Shown here: in pieces, positions 38,409 through 47,646 of the stretch
How the letters are laid out: each line of letters opens with the position of its first letter
How positions within the stretch are numbered: the first letter of the stretch is position 1
NCBI GenBank assembly: GCA_003213155.1
Contig: QCNQ01000005.1
Coordinates: 1-64,000, forward strand
DNA length: 64,000 nt
Reading direction: 5' to 3'
DNA from: Pelagibacteraceae bacterium AG-426-G02
Lineage (GTDB): Bacteria > Pseudomonadota > Alphaproteobacteria > Pelagibacterales > Pelagibacteraceae
The notes under the pieces: generated by a model
Told to the model about the DNA's origin: nothing
Database searches by the model: none
The model's input: the letters and a program-made list of their open reading frames with translations, nothing else
Made by a program: the position numbers and the translations under genes

Positions 38409-39751
38409 TTAAATTTCCAAAGTGTTTTACCATCTTTGTCTTCTATTAAAACACCTTTGTCATTAAGTTCATCTCTAATTCTATCCGCTTCTTTATAATT
38501 CTTATTTTCTCTAGCTTTATCTCTTAAACTAAGCATGTTTTTAATTTCAGCTTCACCTATAGATGCTTTATTCTTTTTAAAATTATTCCATTGTTCTCTA
38601 CTTTCATTCATTAGGCCAATAAACTGGCATGCCGATATGAATAAATTTATGTTCTCACCTTTAGAGGCTTTTTCAAATAAATTATGAAGATTTGTAATAT
38701 ACCCAGGGGTGTTCAAATCATCATATAACGGCTTTAAAATTTCATCCGGAATTTTTATAGATTTTAAATCAGATGAATAAACCCTGTACCATTTATCTAA
38801 AGTATTTTCACAATCACTTAATAACTTATCATTCCAATCAAGTGGTTGCTTATAATGTGTACTCATTAAAGCTAATCTAATTATTTGACCACTAATCTTA
38901 TTTCTAAAATCTTTAATCTTTAGGATGTTGCCTTGGGACTTAGCCATTTTCTCATTAGACATTGTGATAAAAGCGTTATGGATCCAATATTTCGCAAAAA
39001 TTTTTGTTTCATTTGCACATCTAGATTGTGCTATTTCATTTTCGTGATGTGGAAAAATTAAATCTATACCACCGCCGTGAATATCAAATTCATTACCCAA
39101 AAATTTTTTGGACATTGCAGAACATTCCAAATGCCAGCCTGGTCTGCCTTTTCCCCAAGGAGAGTCCCAAAAAGGTTCATTATCAGTTGAGGGTTTCCAC
39201 AGAACGAAATCCTCAGAATTTTTTTTATTTTCACTAATTTCTATTCTTGATCCAGCAATCAATTCATCTAAATTTTTATTTGATAATTTTCCATAATCAG
39301 CAAATTTTTTTACCTCAAAATAGACATGTTTTTGATTTTCATAAGCAAAACCTTTTTCAATTAGTTCAGTTATCATCTCTATCATTAGGTCAATATGTTC
39401 TGTAGCTTTTGGTTGATAAGTTGGATTTTCACAATTTAAAAATTCACAATCTTTTAGAAAACTTGAAGTTACTTTTTCAGTAAGTTCTTTTGTGGAAATT
39501 TTTTGTTCTTGAGACGATTTGATAATCTTGTCATCAATATCAGTTATATTCCTAACATAAGATACTTTTGAAAAATTATTTTTAAGTAATTTAAATAAGA
39601 TATCAAAAACAACCAAAGGTCTTGCATTACCAATGTGAGGATCATCATAGACAGTAGGTCCGCAAACATACATTCCTATTTTTTCTTTATTTTTTGGAAT
39701 GAACTGTTCTTTTTTATTAGTTAAATTATTTGTTAAAAAAATATCCATCAT
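38405..39751 (-). CDS. cysS: Cysteinyl-tRNA synthetase
   Basis: Class I synthetase charging tRNA-Cys. The 448-residue protein shows the HIGH-type motif DPHIGNAR, zinc ligands including the cysteine of YVCGPTVYDD and CSAMS with HHENEIAQ, and the KMSKS-type loop KMAKSQGN. It heads the cysS-cimA-trmJ run. A possible promoter on the minus strand in the 48-base gap (TTAACA, 15 bases, TATATT) is weak. Confidence 0.97.
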   Translation of the reverse strand: MMDIFLTNNLTNKKEQFIPKNKEKIGMYVCGPTVYDDPHIGNARPLVVFDILFKLLKNNFSKVSYVRNITDIDDKIIKSSQEQKISTKELTEKVTSSFLKDCEFLNCENPTYQPKATEHIDLMIEMITELIEKGFAYENQKHVYFEVKKFADYGKLSNKNLDELIAGSRIEISENKKNSEDFVLWKPSTDNEPFWDSPWGKGRPGWHLECSAMSKKFLGNEFDIHGGGIDLIFPHHENEIAQSRCANETKIFAKYWIHNAFITMSNEKMAKSQGNILKIKDFRNKISGQIIRLALMSTHYKQPLDWNDKLLSDCENTLDKWYRVYSSDLKSIKIPDEILKPLYDDLNTPGYITNLHNLFEKASKGENINLFISACQFIGLMNESREQWNNFKKNKASIGEAEIKNMLSLRDKARENKNYKEADRIRDELNDKGVLIEDKDGKTLWKFK

Positions 39752-39799
39752 AGACTATTAAGAAATATACCTTATTTGGTGATTTGTTAATCTAATTGA

Positions 39800-40537
39800 T
39801 TAACTAGGAATCTTACAAACAGGAATAGGCTCCATTTTATGCAAGTTTTGATTTCTAATTTTTTCGTATTGATCTCTATGTGGTGAATTTGGGTTACTCA
39901 TTGCATCTTCTAATTCACTATAATTAAATCCCAATTGACCTTCATCTGTTCTACCATCATCCCACAAACCATCAGTTGGCGGAGCATCGATTATCTCTTT
40001 TAATATTCCAAGTTCTTTACCTAATTCCCATACTTCAGTTTTATTACAATCTGCTATTGGAGAAATATCAACACCACCATCACCATATTTTGTATAAAAA
40101 CCAACACCAAAATCCTCAACTTTATTTCCAGTTCCAACAACAATACCTTTGTTAGCTGCAGCAACCTGGTAAAGAGTTGTCATTCTTAACCTTGCTCTGG
40201 AATTTGCATAACCATGCTCATTATCAAATTTATTTAACGTTGATGAAAATGTTTCAAATAATTTATCTAGACTAATAGTATGAGCTTCAACATTTTTAAA
40301 TTTTTTTATTAACCATTCCTGATGTTTTAAACTTAAATCATGCTGATTTTCCTTTTGTTTAATTGGCATAGTTAAAACAATCGTTTTTAAACCTGTCATC
40401 GCACTCAGAGTACTTGATACAGAGGAGTCAATACCTCCGGAGATGCCAATCACTAAAGATTGAGCTTTGTTTGGCATTTGCTCAACATAGCTCTTAATCC
40501 AATTTGATATATATTTTACTTTTTCTCCAGGATTCAT
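39800..40537 (-). CDS. nadE: NAD synthetase, ammonia-dependent
   Basis: Last step of NAD synthesis, amidating nicotinic acid adenine dinucleotide. The 245-residue protein has the PP-loop SGGIDSSVSS, then GTGNKVEDFGVGFYTKYGDGGVDI in outline. No N-terminal nitrilase-type glutaminase domain is present, so it should use free ammonia or an unlinked donor. It stands alone with 39- and 48-base gaps to its neighbours. Confidence 0.96.
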   Translation of the reverse strand: MNPGEKVKYISNWIKSYVEQMPNKAQSLVIGISGGIDSSVSSTLSAMTGLKTIVLTMPIKQKENQHDLSLKHQEWLIKKFKNVEAHTISLDKLFETFSSTLNKFDNEHGYANSRARLRMTTLYQVAAANKGIVVGTGNKVEDFGVGFYTKYGDGGVDISPIADCNKTEVWELGKELGILKEIIDAPPTDGLWDDGRTDEGQLGFNYSELEDAMSNPNSPHRDQYEKIRNQNLHKMEPIPVCKIPS

Positions 40538-40576
40538 AACTTATTATTTAATTTATATTGATTTGAAAACAACAGT

Positions 40577-41962
40577 CTAAGATGCCGCTTGAATAGCATT
40601 TTTTGAATAGCTGCTATTCTTTTTAATCTCATCAGAAATTAAAAAAGCTAATTCAATTGCTTGATCTGAGTTTAAACGAGGATCACAATGAGTGTGATAT
40701 CTGCTAGATAAATCTGCATCAGATATTTTTCTTGCACCCCCTGTACACTCTGTCACATCTTGTCCAGTCATTTCAACATGTAAACCACCAGCATAAGAAC
40801 CTTCAGACTGATGAACAGCGAATACATTTTTAACCTCACTAACAACATCGTTAAAAGGTCTTGTTTTAAAACCAGTTGTTGATTTAATAGTATTTCCATG
40901 CATTGGATCGCATGACCAAACAACATTTAAACCTTCTTTTTTTATTCCTCTAATCAATTTCGGTAAAAATTTTTCCACATTCTTGTGACCAAACCTAGAT
41001 ATTAAAGTAATCTTACCTTTGTCATTATTTGGATTTATTAATTCACAAATTTTTGCAATTTCATCTGGCTTAGAGGTTGGTCCACATTTAATTCCTATAG
41101 GGTTTTCAATACCTTTACAAAATTCTACATGACCACCATCAATCTGTCTTGTTCTGTCGCCAATCCAAACAAAATGAGCTGAAGTATCATGGTATTCTCC
41201 AGTAGTAGAGTCAATTCTGGTCATGCTTTCCTCAAAAGGTAAATGCAAAGCCTCATGTGAAGTCCAAAAATTTACTGTATACAATCTATTATTAAAATCT
41301 GAGGTTATTCCACAAGCTTCCATGAATGCTAGTGCATCAGCAATTTTATCCTCTAACTCTTTAAATTTTTTTGCTTGAGGACTTTTCTTAATATAATCTA
41401 AGTTCCACAAATGAACTTTGTTTAAATCAGCAAAACCACCTTTCGAAAAAGCTCTCAAAATATTTAAGGTTGAAGCTGATTGCGAATAAGCTTTAAACAT
41501 TCTTTTTGGATCTGGTCTTCTTGCTTTTTCTGTAAAATCAATTGCATTTATATTATCACCTAAATAACTTGGTAATTCTTTCCCACCCTGTACTTCAGTA
41601 GGAGCACTTCTTGGTTTTGAAAACTGACCAGCTATTCTTCCAAGTTTTACAACTGGTAAAGATGCTGAGTATGTTAAAACTAATGACATTTGAAGAATAA
41701 CCTTAAATGTATCTCTAATATTATCTGGATGAAATTCTGCAAAACTTTCTGCACAATCTCCACCTTGTAATAAAAAGGCTTTTCCATCCACAACTTCAGC
41801 AAGTTGTTGTTTCAAATGTCTTGTTTCACCAGCAAAAACCAAAGGAGGAAAAGTTTTGATTTTATTCAAAACTTGATCCAATTCTTTTTTATCCGGATAT
41901 TCCGGAATATGTTTTACAGGATATTTTCTCCAACTATTAACTTTCCAATTTTTCATTTTCAA
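40577..41962 (-). CDS. 3-deoxy-7-phosphoheptulonate synthase, class II (DAHP synthase)
   Basis: First step of the shikimate pathway: phosphoenolpyruvate plus erythrose-4-phosphate. The 461-residue length and motifs (FLLQGGDCAESFAEF, the metal-cysteine-containing segment near the N-terminus; KLGRIAGQFSKPRS; VWSCDPMHGNT; GGLHVEMTGQDVTEC) identify the class II, plant-like enzyme. The start at 41962 leaves a normal N-terminus NWKVNSWR shared by the family. Confidence 0.95.
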   Translation of the reverse strand: MKMKNWKVNSWRKYPVKHIPEYPDKKELDQVLNKIKTFPPLVFAGETRHLKQQLAEVVDGKAFLLQGGDCAESFAEFHPDNIRDTFKVILQMSLVLTYSASLPVVKLGRIAGQFSKPRSAPTEVQGGKELPSYLGDNINAIDFTEKARRPDPKRMFKAYSQSASTLNILRAFSKGGFADLNKVHLWNLDYIKKSPQAKKFKELEDKIADALAFMEACGITSDFNNRLYTVNFWTSHEALHLPFEESMTRIDSTTGEYHDTSAHFVWIGDRTRQIDGGHVEFCKGIENPIGIKCGPTSKPDEIAKICELINPNNDKGKITLISRFGHKNVEKFLPKLIRGIKKEGLNVVWSCDPMHGNTIKSTTGFKTRPFNDVVSEVKNVFAVHQSEGSYAGGLHVEMTGQDVTECTGGARKISDADLSSRYHTHCDPRLNSDQAIELAFLISDEIKKNSSYSKNAIQAAS

Positions 41963-41991
41963 CTCAAGATTGTTGTATCAGAATTTTTCTA

Positions 41992-43812
41992 TTATTCAAC
42001 GGTTACTGACTTTGCTAAATTTCTAGGTTTATCAATGTCATAACCTTTTTTTAGCGCTGAATAATAAGCTAATTTTTGCAAAGGAATGGTCAAAAGAAAA
42101 GGTAGTAAATCTTCATTAGTGCTTTCAACCTCGATTTTCTCCCAAATGTTTTCTGAAATTACCTCATCTTTACTTTTATTTGTGATTAACAAAACTTTAG
42201 CTCCCCTTGCAATTACCTCCTGCATATTTGAAATCGTTTTTTTATAATAATTATCTCTTGGAGCCAAAACTACAACTGGCATGCCCTCCTCTATTAATGC
42301 AAGAGGTCCATGTTTCATCTCACCAGCAGGATAACCTTCGGCGTGAATGTATGATAATTCTTTTAGTTTTAATGCACCCTCAAGAGCAATTGGATAAGAA
42401 AAACCCCGTCCCAAAAACATAGAGCCCTTAGCCTCATTAAAGGTATTTGAAATTGTTTGTATTTTGTTATCAATCAATAATGTTTGCTCAACAAGTTTTG
42501 GTAAATTTTTAAGATCGTCAATTTTTTTGTCAATTTGAGCTTTTTCGATATCCTTTCTCAATAGAGCAAGTTTCAATGCTAAAATATATAAAATTAATAT
42601 TTGTCCAAGAAATGCTTTGGTTGAAGCAACACCTATTTCAGTTCCACAATGTATTGGTAATACAAAATCAGCGTCTCTTGCAATTGAACTTTCTACTACA
42701 TTTACAACTGCACACGTTTTAACACCGCTTTGTTTACAAAGATCTAAAGCTGCATAAGTATCTGCTGTTTCTCCAGATTGTGATACAAATACATAAAGCG
42801 TCTCTTTTTTGAATCTATTTTTTCTGTATCTAAATTCTGATGCTATATCTATATTAACATCTAATGATGTTATTTCCTCAAACCAATATTTTGCCATCAA
42901 ACATGAGTGATACGCTGTTCCACATCCAATCAAGGTTATTGATGATATCTCATTACTTTTCCAAGGAAAGTTATAAATATTAATATCTTTATTGGACATA
43001 TCTATATACTCATTAATACCATTTCTAATTGTGTTTGGTTGTTCCTCAATTTCTTTAGCCATAAAATGTTTATAATCACCTTTGTCATATTTTTCTTCTG
43101 CAGAGGACAACTCTAAAACTTTTTTATTAATTTTGTTTCCTTCCTCACTAAAAAATTCTACATGATCTTTTTTAATAATGCAGAATTCACCATCATTTAA
43201 ATATGTAATCTTATTCGTCATCGATTTAAGCGCATAAGAGTCTGAACCCAGATAATTCTCATTAGGACCATAACCAACAGCTAATGGTGAACCTCTTCTT
43301 GCACCAACAATTAAATCTGGTTGATCTTTAAAAATTATACCTAGTGCAAAACTTCCGTGTAACGACTTCAAAGTTTTTTGAATTGAATTAACAATGTTTT
43401 CTGTTTTAAGATTTTCAGTGATTAAATGGACTATTACCTCTGTATCAGTCTGAGATTTAAATTTGTGACCTTTGCCAATTAAAAATTTTTTCAAAATTGT
43501 TGAATTTTCAATAATTCCATTATGGACAACAGAAACGTTTTGTGAAGAATGTGGATGAGCATTAATACTATTAGGGAGCCCGTGAGTTGCCCATCTCACA
43601 TGGCCAATACCAATAGTTCCCCCCATGTTTTGAACTAAGGAATTTTTTTCCAAATTTTCTACTCTGCCCTCAGATTTAACTTCGTTTATCAATCCATTAT
43701 AGAGGGTTGCCATACCAGCTGAGTCATAACCTCTATATTCTAATTTTTTTAGAGAATTAATTATAGTTGCTGATACAGGTTTATTGCTATTAATTCCAAT
43801 TATTCCACACAT
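41992..43812 (-). CDS. glmS: Glutamine-fructose-6-phosphate aminotransferase
   Basis: Makes glucosamine-6-phosphate, the entry to peptidoglycan and LPS amino sugars. The 606-residue protein has the N-terminal nucleophile C2 (MCGIIGI), the glutaminase GHVRWATHG loop, two SIS sugar-binding domains (SQSGETADTYAALD; GEMKHGPLALIE) and the C-terminal KPRNLAKSVTVE. It starts 2 bases after the GlmU-like acetyltransferase gene, so consecutive pathway steps are coupled. Confidence 0.98.
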   Translation of the reverse strand: MCGIIGINSNKPVSATIINSLKKLEYRGYDSAGMATLYNGLINEVKSEGRVENLEKNSLVQNMGGTIGIGHVRWATHGLPNSINAHPHSSQNVSVVHNGIIENSTILKKFLIGKGHKFKSQTDTEVIVHLITENLKTENIVNSIQKTLKSLHGSFALGIIFKDQPDLIVGARRGSPLAVGYGPNENYLGSDSYALKSMTNKITYLNDGEFCIIKKDHVEFFSEEGNKINKKVLELSSAEEKYDKGDYKHFMAKEIEEQPNTIRNGINEYIDMSNKDINIYNFPWKSNEISSITLIGCGTAYHSCLMAKYWFEEITSLDVNIDIASEFRYRKNRFKKETLYVFVSQSGETADTYAALDLCKQSGVKTCAVVNVVESSIARDADFVLPIHCGTEIGVASTKAFLGQILILYILALKLALLRKDIEKAQIDKKIDDLKNLPKLVEQTLLIDNKIQTISNTFNEAKGSMFLGRGFSYPIALEGALKLKELSYIHAEGYPAGEMKHGPLALIEEGMPVVVLAPRDNYYKKTISNMQEVIARGAKVLLITNKSKDEVISENIWEKIEVESTNEDLLPFLLTIPLQKLAYYSALKKGYDIDKPRNLAKSVTVE

Positions 43813-43814
43813 AA

Positions 43815-44438
43815 CTATTTAGACTTTCTTTTATAATTATTGATTTCAGTCTGTAAACTTCTTGTTAGAGCTAAAGATTTTCTTTTTACATTTTTTGTAA
43901 TTACAGATCCAGCACCAATTACGCTTCCCTCTTCGATTGTTAATGGTGCAACCAATGACGAATTTGAACCAATAAATACTTTATCTTTAATCTTAGTTTT
44001 ATTTTTTTTTACTCCATCATAATTACAAGTAATTGTTCCAGCTCCAACATTTACTGATTTGCCAATTTCACTATCACCGATATATGTTAAATGGTTTACT
44101 TTTGAATTTATACCTAAAGTACTTTTTTTAATTTCAACAAAATTTCCAACTTTTGAACCATTTTTTAAGATTGTACCAGGTCGTATTCTAGCATAAGGGC
44201 CAATATCGACTTTATTTTCTATTTTACAATTTTCTAAATGTGAAAAGGATTTTATAGTAACATTGTTTCCAATTTTAACTTTGGAACCAATTACCACGTA
44301 AGGCTCTATAGTAACATTCTTTCCAATCTTGGTATCTTTTGAAAAAAATATTGTTTCAGGACCAACCATTACCACACCTTTTTTTAAAAATTTTTTTCTA
44401 AGATTACTTTGAACTTGCTGTAAATTTAATTGTTTCAT
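43815..44438 (-). CDS. glmU: GlmU C-terminal half: glucosamine-1-phosphate acetyltransferase, stand-alone
   Basis: A 207-residue left-handed beta-helix protein aligning with the acetyltransferase half of GlmU. The catalytic and binding residues of E. coli GlmU have counterparts: R86, K104, H116, Y119 and N130 (in RPG, FVEIKK, NHLTYIGD and VNVGAGTITCNYDG). The N-terminal uridylyltransferase domain (about 230 residues, GTRM motif) is absent, and the upstream DNA belongs to the divergent gph, so this is not a frameshift. UDP-GlcNAc formation would need a separate pyrophosphorylase. Confidence 0.85.
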   Translation of the reverse strand: MKQLNLQQVQSNLRKKFLKKGVVMVGPETIFFSKDTKIGKNVTIEPYVVIGSKVKIGNNVTIKSFSHLENCKIENKVDIGPYARIRPGTILKNGSKVGNFVEIKKSTLGINSKVNHLTYIGDSEIGKSVNVGAGTITCNYDGVKKNKTKIKDKVFIGSNSSLVAPLTIEEGSVIGAGSVITKNVKRKSLALTRSLQTEINNYKRKSK

Positions 44439-44509
44439 CTATTAAATTCTTTATATTAAGTGTATATGTTTCTTAATTCACAAAATATTTCTTAATAAAA
44501 CTTTTAATT

Positions 44510-45193
44510 ATGAGGCAAAAATTTACAATTCTTTTCGATTTAGATGGAACTTTAGTTGATACGGCCCCAGATTTAATGCGAGCACATAATCATGTAATGA
44601 AAAAATTTGGTTATCCAACAAAATCTACTGAGGAGATAAGAAATCTTGCCGGTCAGGGTGCTGGTGCAATGCTTGGACGATCAATATGGGGGCAAGCTAA
44701 GAAAGAATTTGGAAAAGTAGAAGATGAAAAAATTAAAAAAGAAATGATAAAAGATTTTAAAGATTTCTATGGAAAAAATATTGTAAATGAAAGCACTTTA
44801 ATCAACGGGGTGAAGGATTTTTTAATATGGTCAAAGAGGAATAAAATTTCTATGGCAGTTTGTACAAATAAGACTGATTACCTGGCTGTTGATCTTTTAA
44901 AAAAAATCGGCATATATGATTTTTTTGAATATGTGGCTGGTCATAATACTTTTGATTATTGTAAACCTGACCCAAGGCATCTAACCTCTGTAATAGAAAT
45001 ATTAGATGGTGACATAAAAAAATCGTTGATGATTGGAGATAGTGAAACTGATGCTAATGCAGCTAAGAGTGCTGGTATTCCAGTCATTTTAATGGAAGAT
45101 GGATATACTGAAAAAAATATAACTGAAATTTACCATAATCACTTAGTAAAAGACTTTATTGGTATTGAAAAAATAGTATCAAAATATCTTTAA
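44510..45193 (+). CDS. gph: Phosphoglycolate phosphatase-type HAD hydrolase
   Basis: A 227-residue HAD phosphatase with motif I FDLDGTLVDTAPDL, motif II CTNKTD, and motif IV MIGDSETDANAAKSAG. It probably hydrolyses 2-phosphoglycolate, a by-product of DNA repair or oxygenase chemistry. Order gph next to glmU and glmS is known in other alphaproteobacteria. It is read divergently from the GlmU-like gene across 71 bases that hold a 9-base direct repeat (TTTCTTAAT at 44469 and 44488). Confidence 0.88.
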   Translation: MRQKFTILFDLDGTLVDTAPDLMRAHNHVMKKFGYPTKSTEEIRNLAGQGAGAMLGRSIWGQAKKEFGKVEDEKIKKEMIKDFKDFYGKNIVNESTLINGVKDFLIWSKRNKISMAVCTNKTDYLAVDLLKKIGIYDFFEYVAGHNTFDYCKPDPRHLTSVIEILDGDIKKSLMIGDSETDANAAKSAGIPVILMEDGYTEKNITEIYHNHLVKDFIGIEKIVSKYL

Positions 45194-45236
45194 TATTGAT
45201 TATTTTTTTTTAGATATTAAAACAAATTTGTTAATT

Positions 45237-45249
45237 AGGAGATAATTTG
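45237..45249 (+). promoter_or_regulatory. Shine-Dalgarno that fixes the TTG start of prpD
   Basis: AGGAG at 45237-45241 lies 5 bases before a TTG codon at 45247-45249. No ATG is available at the family's start, so this site supports TTG initiation. Clear Shine-Dalgarno sites are uncommon in this window. Confidence 0.65.
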
Positions 45250-46750
45250 ATAATTCATAAAGTTAAAGTTTACCCATCTAAAATTCACCTACCAAAAAAA
45301 AATCAGCTGGCCTGGAAAATTGCAGAAATTGCAAGTGATAATTCAAAATTAAATGAAGATGCAATCGAAATGGCTATAAATAGAATAATTGACAATGCAT
45401 CTGTTGCAATAGCGTCTCTTAATAGAAAACCTGTAGTTTCGTCTAGGGAAATGGCTCTTAAACATTCAAGAAAAAATGGTGCAACATTATTCGGTGTTAA
45501 TAGTAAATTAAAATTTGATTGTGAGTGGGCAGCTTGGTCGAACGGAACTGCTGTAAGAGAATTAGATTTTCATGATACTTTTTTAGCCGCAGATTATAGT
45601 CATCCAGGAGATAATATTCCTCCTCTAATAAGTGTTGCTCAACAAAATAAAAAAAGTGGTTTAGATCTTTTAAGAGGAATTATAACTGCCTACGAGGTTC
45701 AAGTTAATTTAGTCAAAGGAATATGTTTACATAAGCATAAAGTAGATCATATAGCTCACCTTGGTCCAAGTGTTGCAGCTGGAATTGGCTCAATGTTAAG
45801 GTTAAAAACTGAAACTATTTATCAATCTGTTCAACAAGCATTACATACAACAATTTCTACAAGACAATCTAGAAAAGGAGAAATTTCAAGTTGGAAGGCT
45901 TATGCTCCAGCACATGCTGGAAAACTTGCTATAGAGGCTGTTGATAGAGTTATGCGTGGTGAAGGAGCGCCTAGTCCAATTTATGAAGGTGAGGATAGTG
46001 TGATAGCAAGAATTCTTGATGGTAAGAAGGCTTTATATAAAGTTCCATTACCAAAAAAAGGTGAAACAAAGAAAGCAATTCTTGAAACTTACACAAAAGA
46101 ATATTCTGCAGAGTATCAATCTCAAGCTTTAATTGACTTAGCAAAAAAAACTAAAAAAGAAAGTCAAAAATCTTAATCAGATCAAAAAAATAGATATTTT
46201 CACTAGTCATCATACTCATTACGTAATAGGAACAGGTGCAAACGATCCACAAAAAATGGACCCTAATGCTAGCAGAGAAACATTAGATCACTCAATAATG
46301 TATATATTTACTGTTGCACTTGAGGATGGTACTTGGCATCACATAAAATCTTATACAAAAGCAAGAGCTAAAAGGAAAAGCACAATTAAAATATGGAAAT
46401 CAATAAAAACTCATGAAGATAAAAAATGGACTAAAAATTATCACAATCCTAACCCTCGAAAAAAAGCATTTGGTGCAAAAGTAGTAATAACTCTAAATAA
46501 TGGTAAAAAAATATCTGAAGAGCAAGGTGTAGCAGATGCTCATCCTTATGGATCACGACCTTTTAAAAGAGAAAATTATATTAAAAAGTTCCTAACTTTA
46601 ACGGAAAATATCTTAGATAAAAAAGAAAGTGATAGATTTTTAAAGACAGCACAAAATTTAAAAAAATTGAAACCAGGTCAATTAGATAAATTAAATATTG
46701 AAGTAAAAAATAGTAAGCTTAAAAGAAATTTGAAAAAAGGTATTTTTTAA
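45247..46750 (+). pseudogene. prpD: 2-methylcitrate dehydratase, frameshifted
   Basis: Dehydrates 2-methylcitrate in the methylcitrate cycle of propionate use. The first frame (45247-46176) carries the MmgE/PrpD core ([48 protein letters not shown]). It ends at 46176, but the next frame continues the family sequence ([20 protein letters not shown], then [14 protein letters not shown] and [11 protein letters not shown]) to 46750. Removing one A from the A8 run at 46143-46150 gives an intact protein of about 500 residues. It starts with TTG behind a good Shine-Dalgarno and its stop overlaps the prpB start. Confidence 0.88.
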
Positions 46751-47646
46751 TGCACTTTATAGAGAAAGAGCCAATACAGAAAAGAAAAGATTTTGTTAGT
46801 AAGTTAAAATCTAACAAAATTTTAAGAGTTCCTGGTGCATACAATCCTTTAACTGCAAAGTTAATTGAAGAAATTGGATATGATGCAGTTTACGTCTCTG
46901 GTGGAGTTATGGCAAATGATCTTGGTTTTCCTGATATTGGTTTAACAACTCTGCAAGACGTTAGCACAAGATCTTACCTCATATCAAGAGTAACTAACCT
47001 TCCAACTATTGTTGATATTGATACTGGATTTAAATCTTGTAAAGAAACGATTGAAACCTTTGAAGAATTTGGAATTACATCTGTTCATTTAGAAGATCAA
47101 ATTGAGAGAAAAAGATGTGGGCATTTAGATAACAAAGAATTGATATCAACTGAGGCAATGGTTAAAAAAATTAAAGAGTGTGTATCAGCAAAAAAAGATG
47201 AAAATTTTAAAATTATAGCAAGATCTGATGCAAAAAGTGTAGAGGGAATAGATAAGATGATAGAAAGATGTAAAGCTTATGTGGATGCTGGAGCAGAAAT
47301 AATTTTCCCAGAGGCTTTAAACGATGAAAAAGATTTTGAGAAAGTAAGAAAAGAACTTTCTTGTTACTTACTAGCCAATATGACTGAATTTGGTAAATCA
47401 AAATTATTTAATTATAAAGAATTAGAAAAACTTGGTTACAATATTGTAATTTATCCTGTTACAACACAAAGACTAGCTATGAAAAATGTAGAAGATGGAT
47501 TGCGAGACATTTATGCAAATGGACATCAAAATAATATCATAGATAAAATGCAAACAAGAAAAAGACTCTATGAACTTGTTGATTATGAAAAGTACAATAG
47601 TTTGGATGAAAAAATTTATAACTTTAGTACCAAAGGACATGAATAA
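46750..47646 (+). CDS. prpB: 2-methylisocitrate lyase
   Basis: Splits 2-methylisocitrate into pyruvate and succinate. The 298-residue isocitrate-lyase-family protein has the catalytic loop KRCGHL with C123, the substrate start RVPGAYNPLTAKLIEE, and metal-binding DIDTGF and HLEDQ. It overlaps prpD and prpC by one base each, so the three genes form one translationally coupled operon. Confidence 0.95.
   Translation: MHFIEKEPIQKRKDFVSKLKSNKILRVPGAYNPLTAKLIEEIGYDAVYVSGGVMANDLGFPDIGLTTLQDVSTRSYLISRVTNLPTIVDIDTGFKSCKETIETFEEFGITSVHLEDQIERKRCGHLDNKELISTEAMVKKIKECVSAKKDENFKIIARSDAKSVEGIDKMIERCKAYVDAGAEIIFPEALNDEKDFEKVRKELSCYLLANMTEFGKSKLFNYKELEKLGYNIVIYPVTTQRLAMKNVEDGLRDIYANGHQNNIIDKMQTRKRLYELVDYEKYNSLDEKIYNFSTKGHE

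Noticed and set aside
44469-44496. Direct repeat TTTCTTAAT twice, 19 bases apart, in the glmU/gph gap
   Set aside because: Short, AT-rich and not symmetric about a promoter; likely chance.
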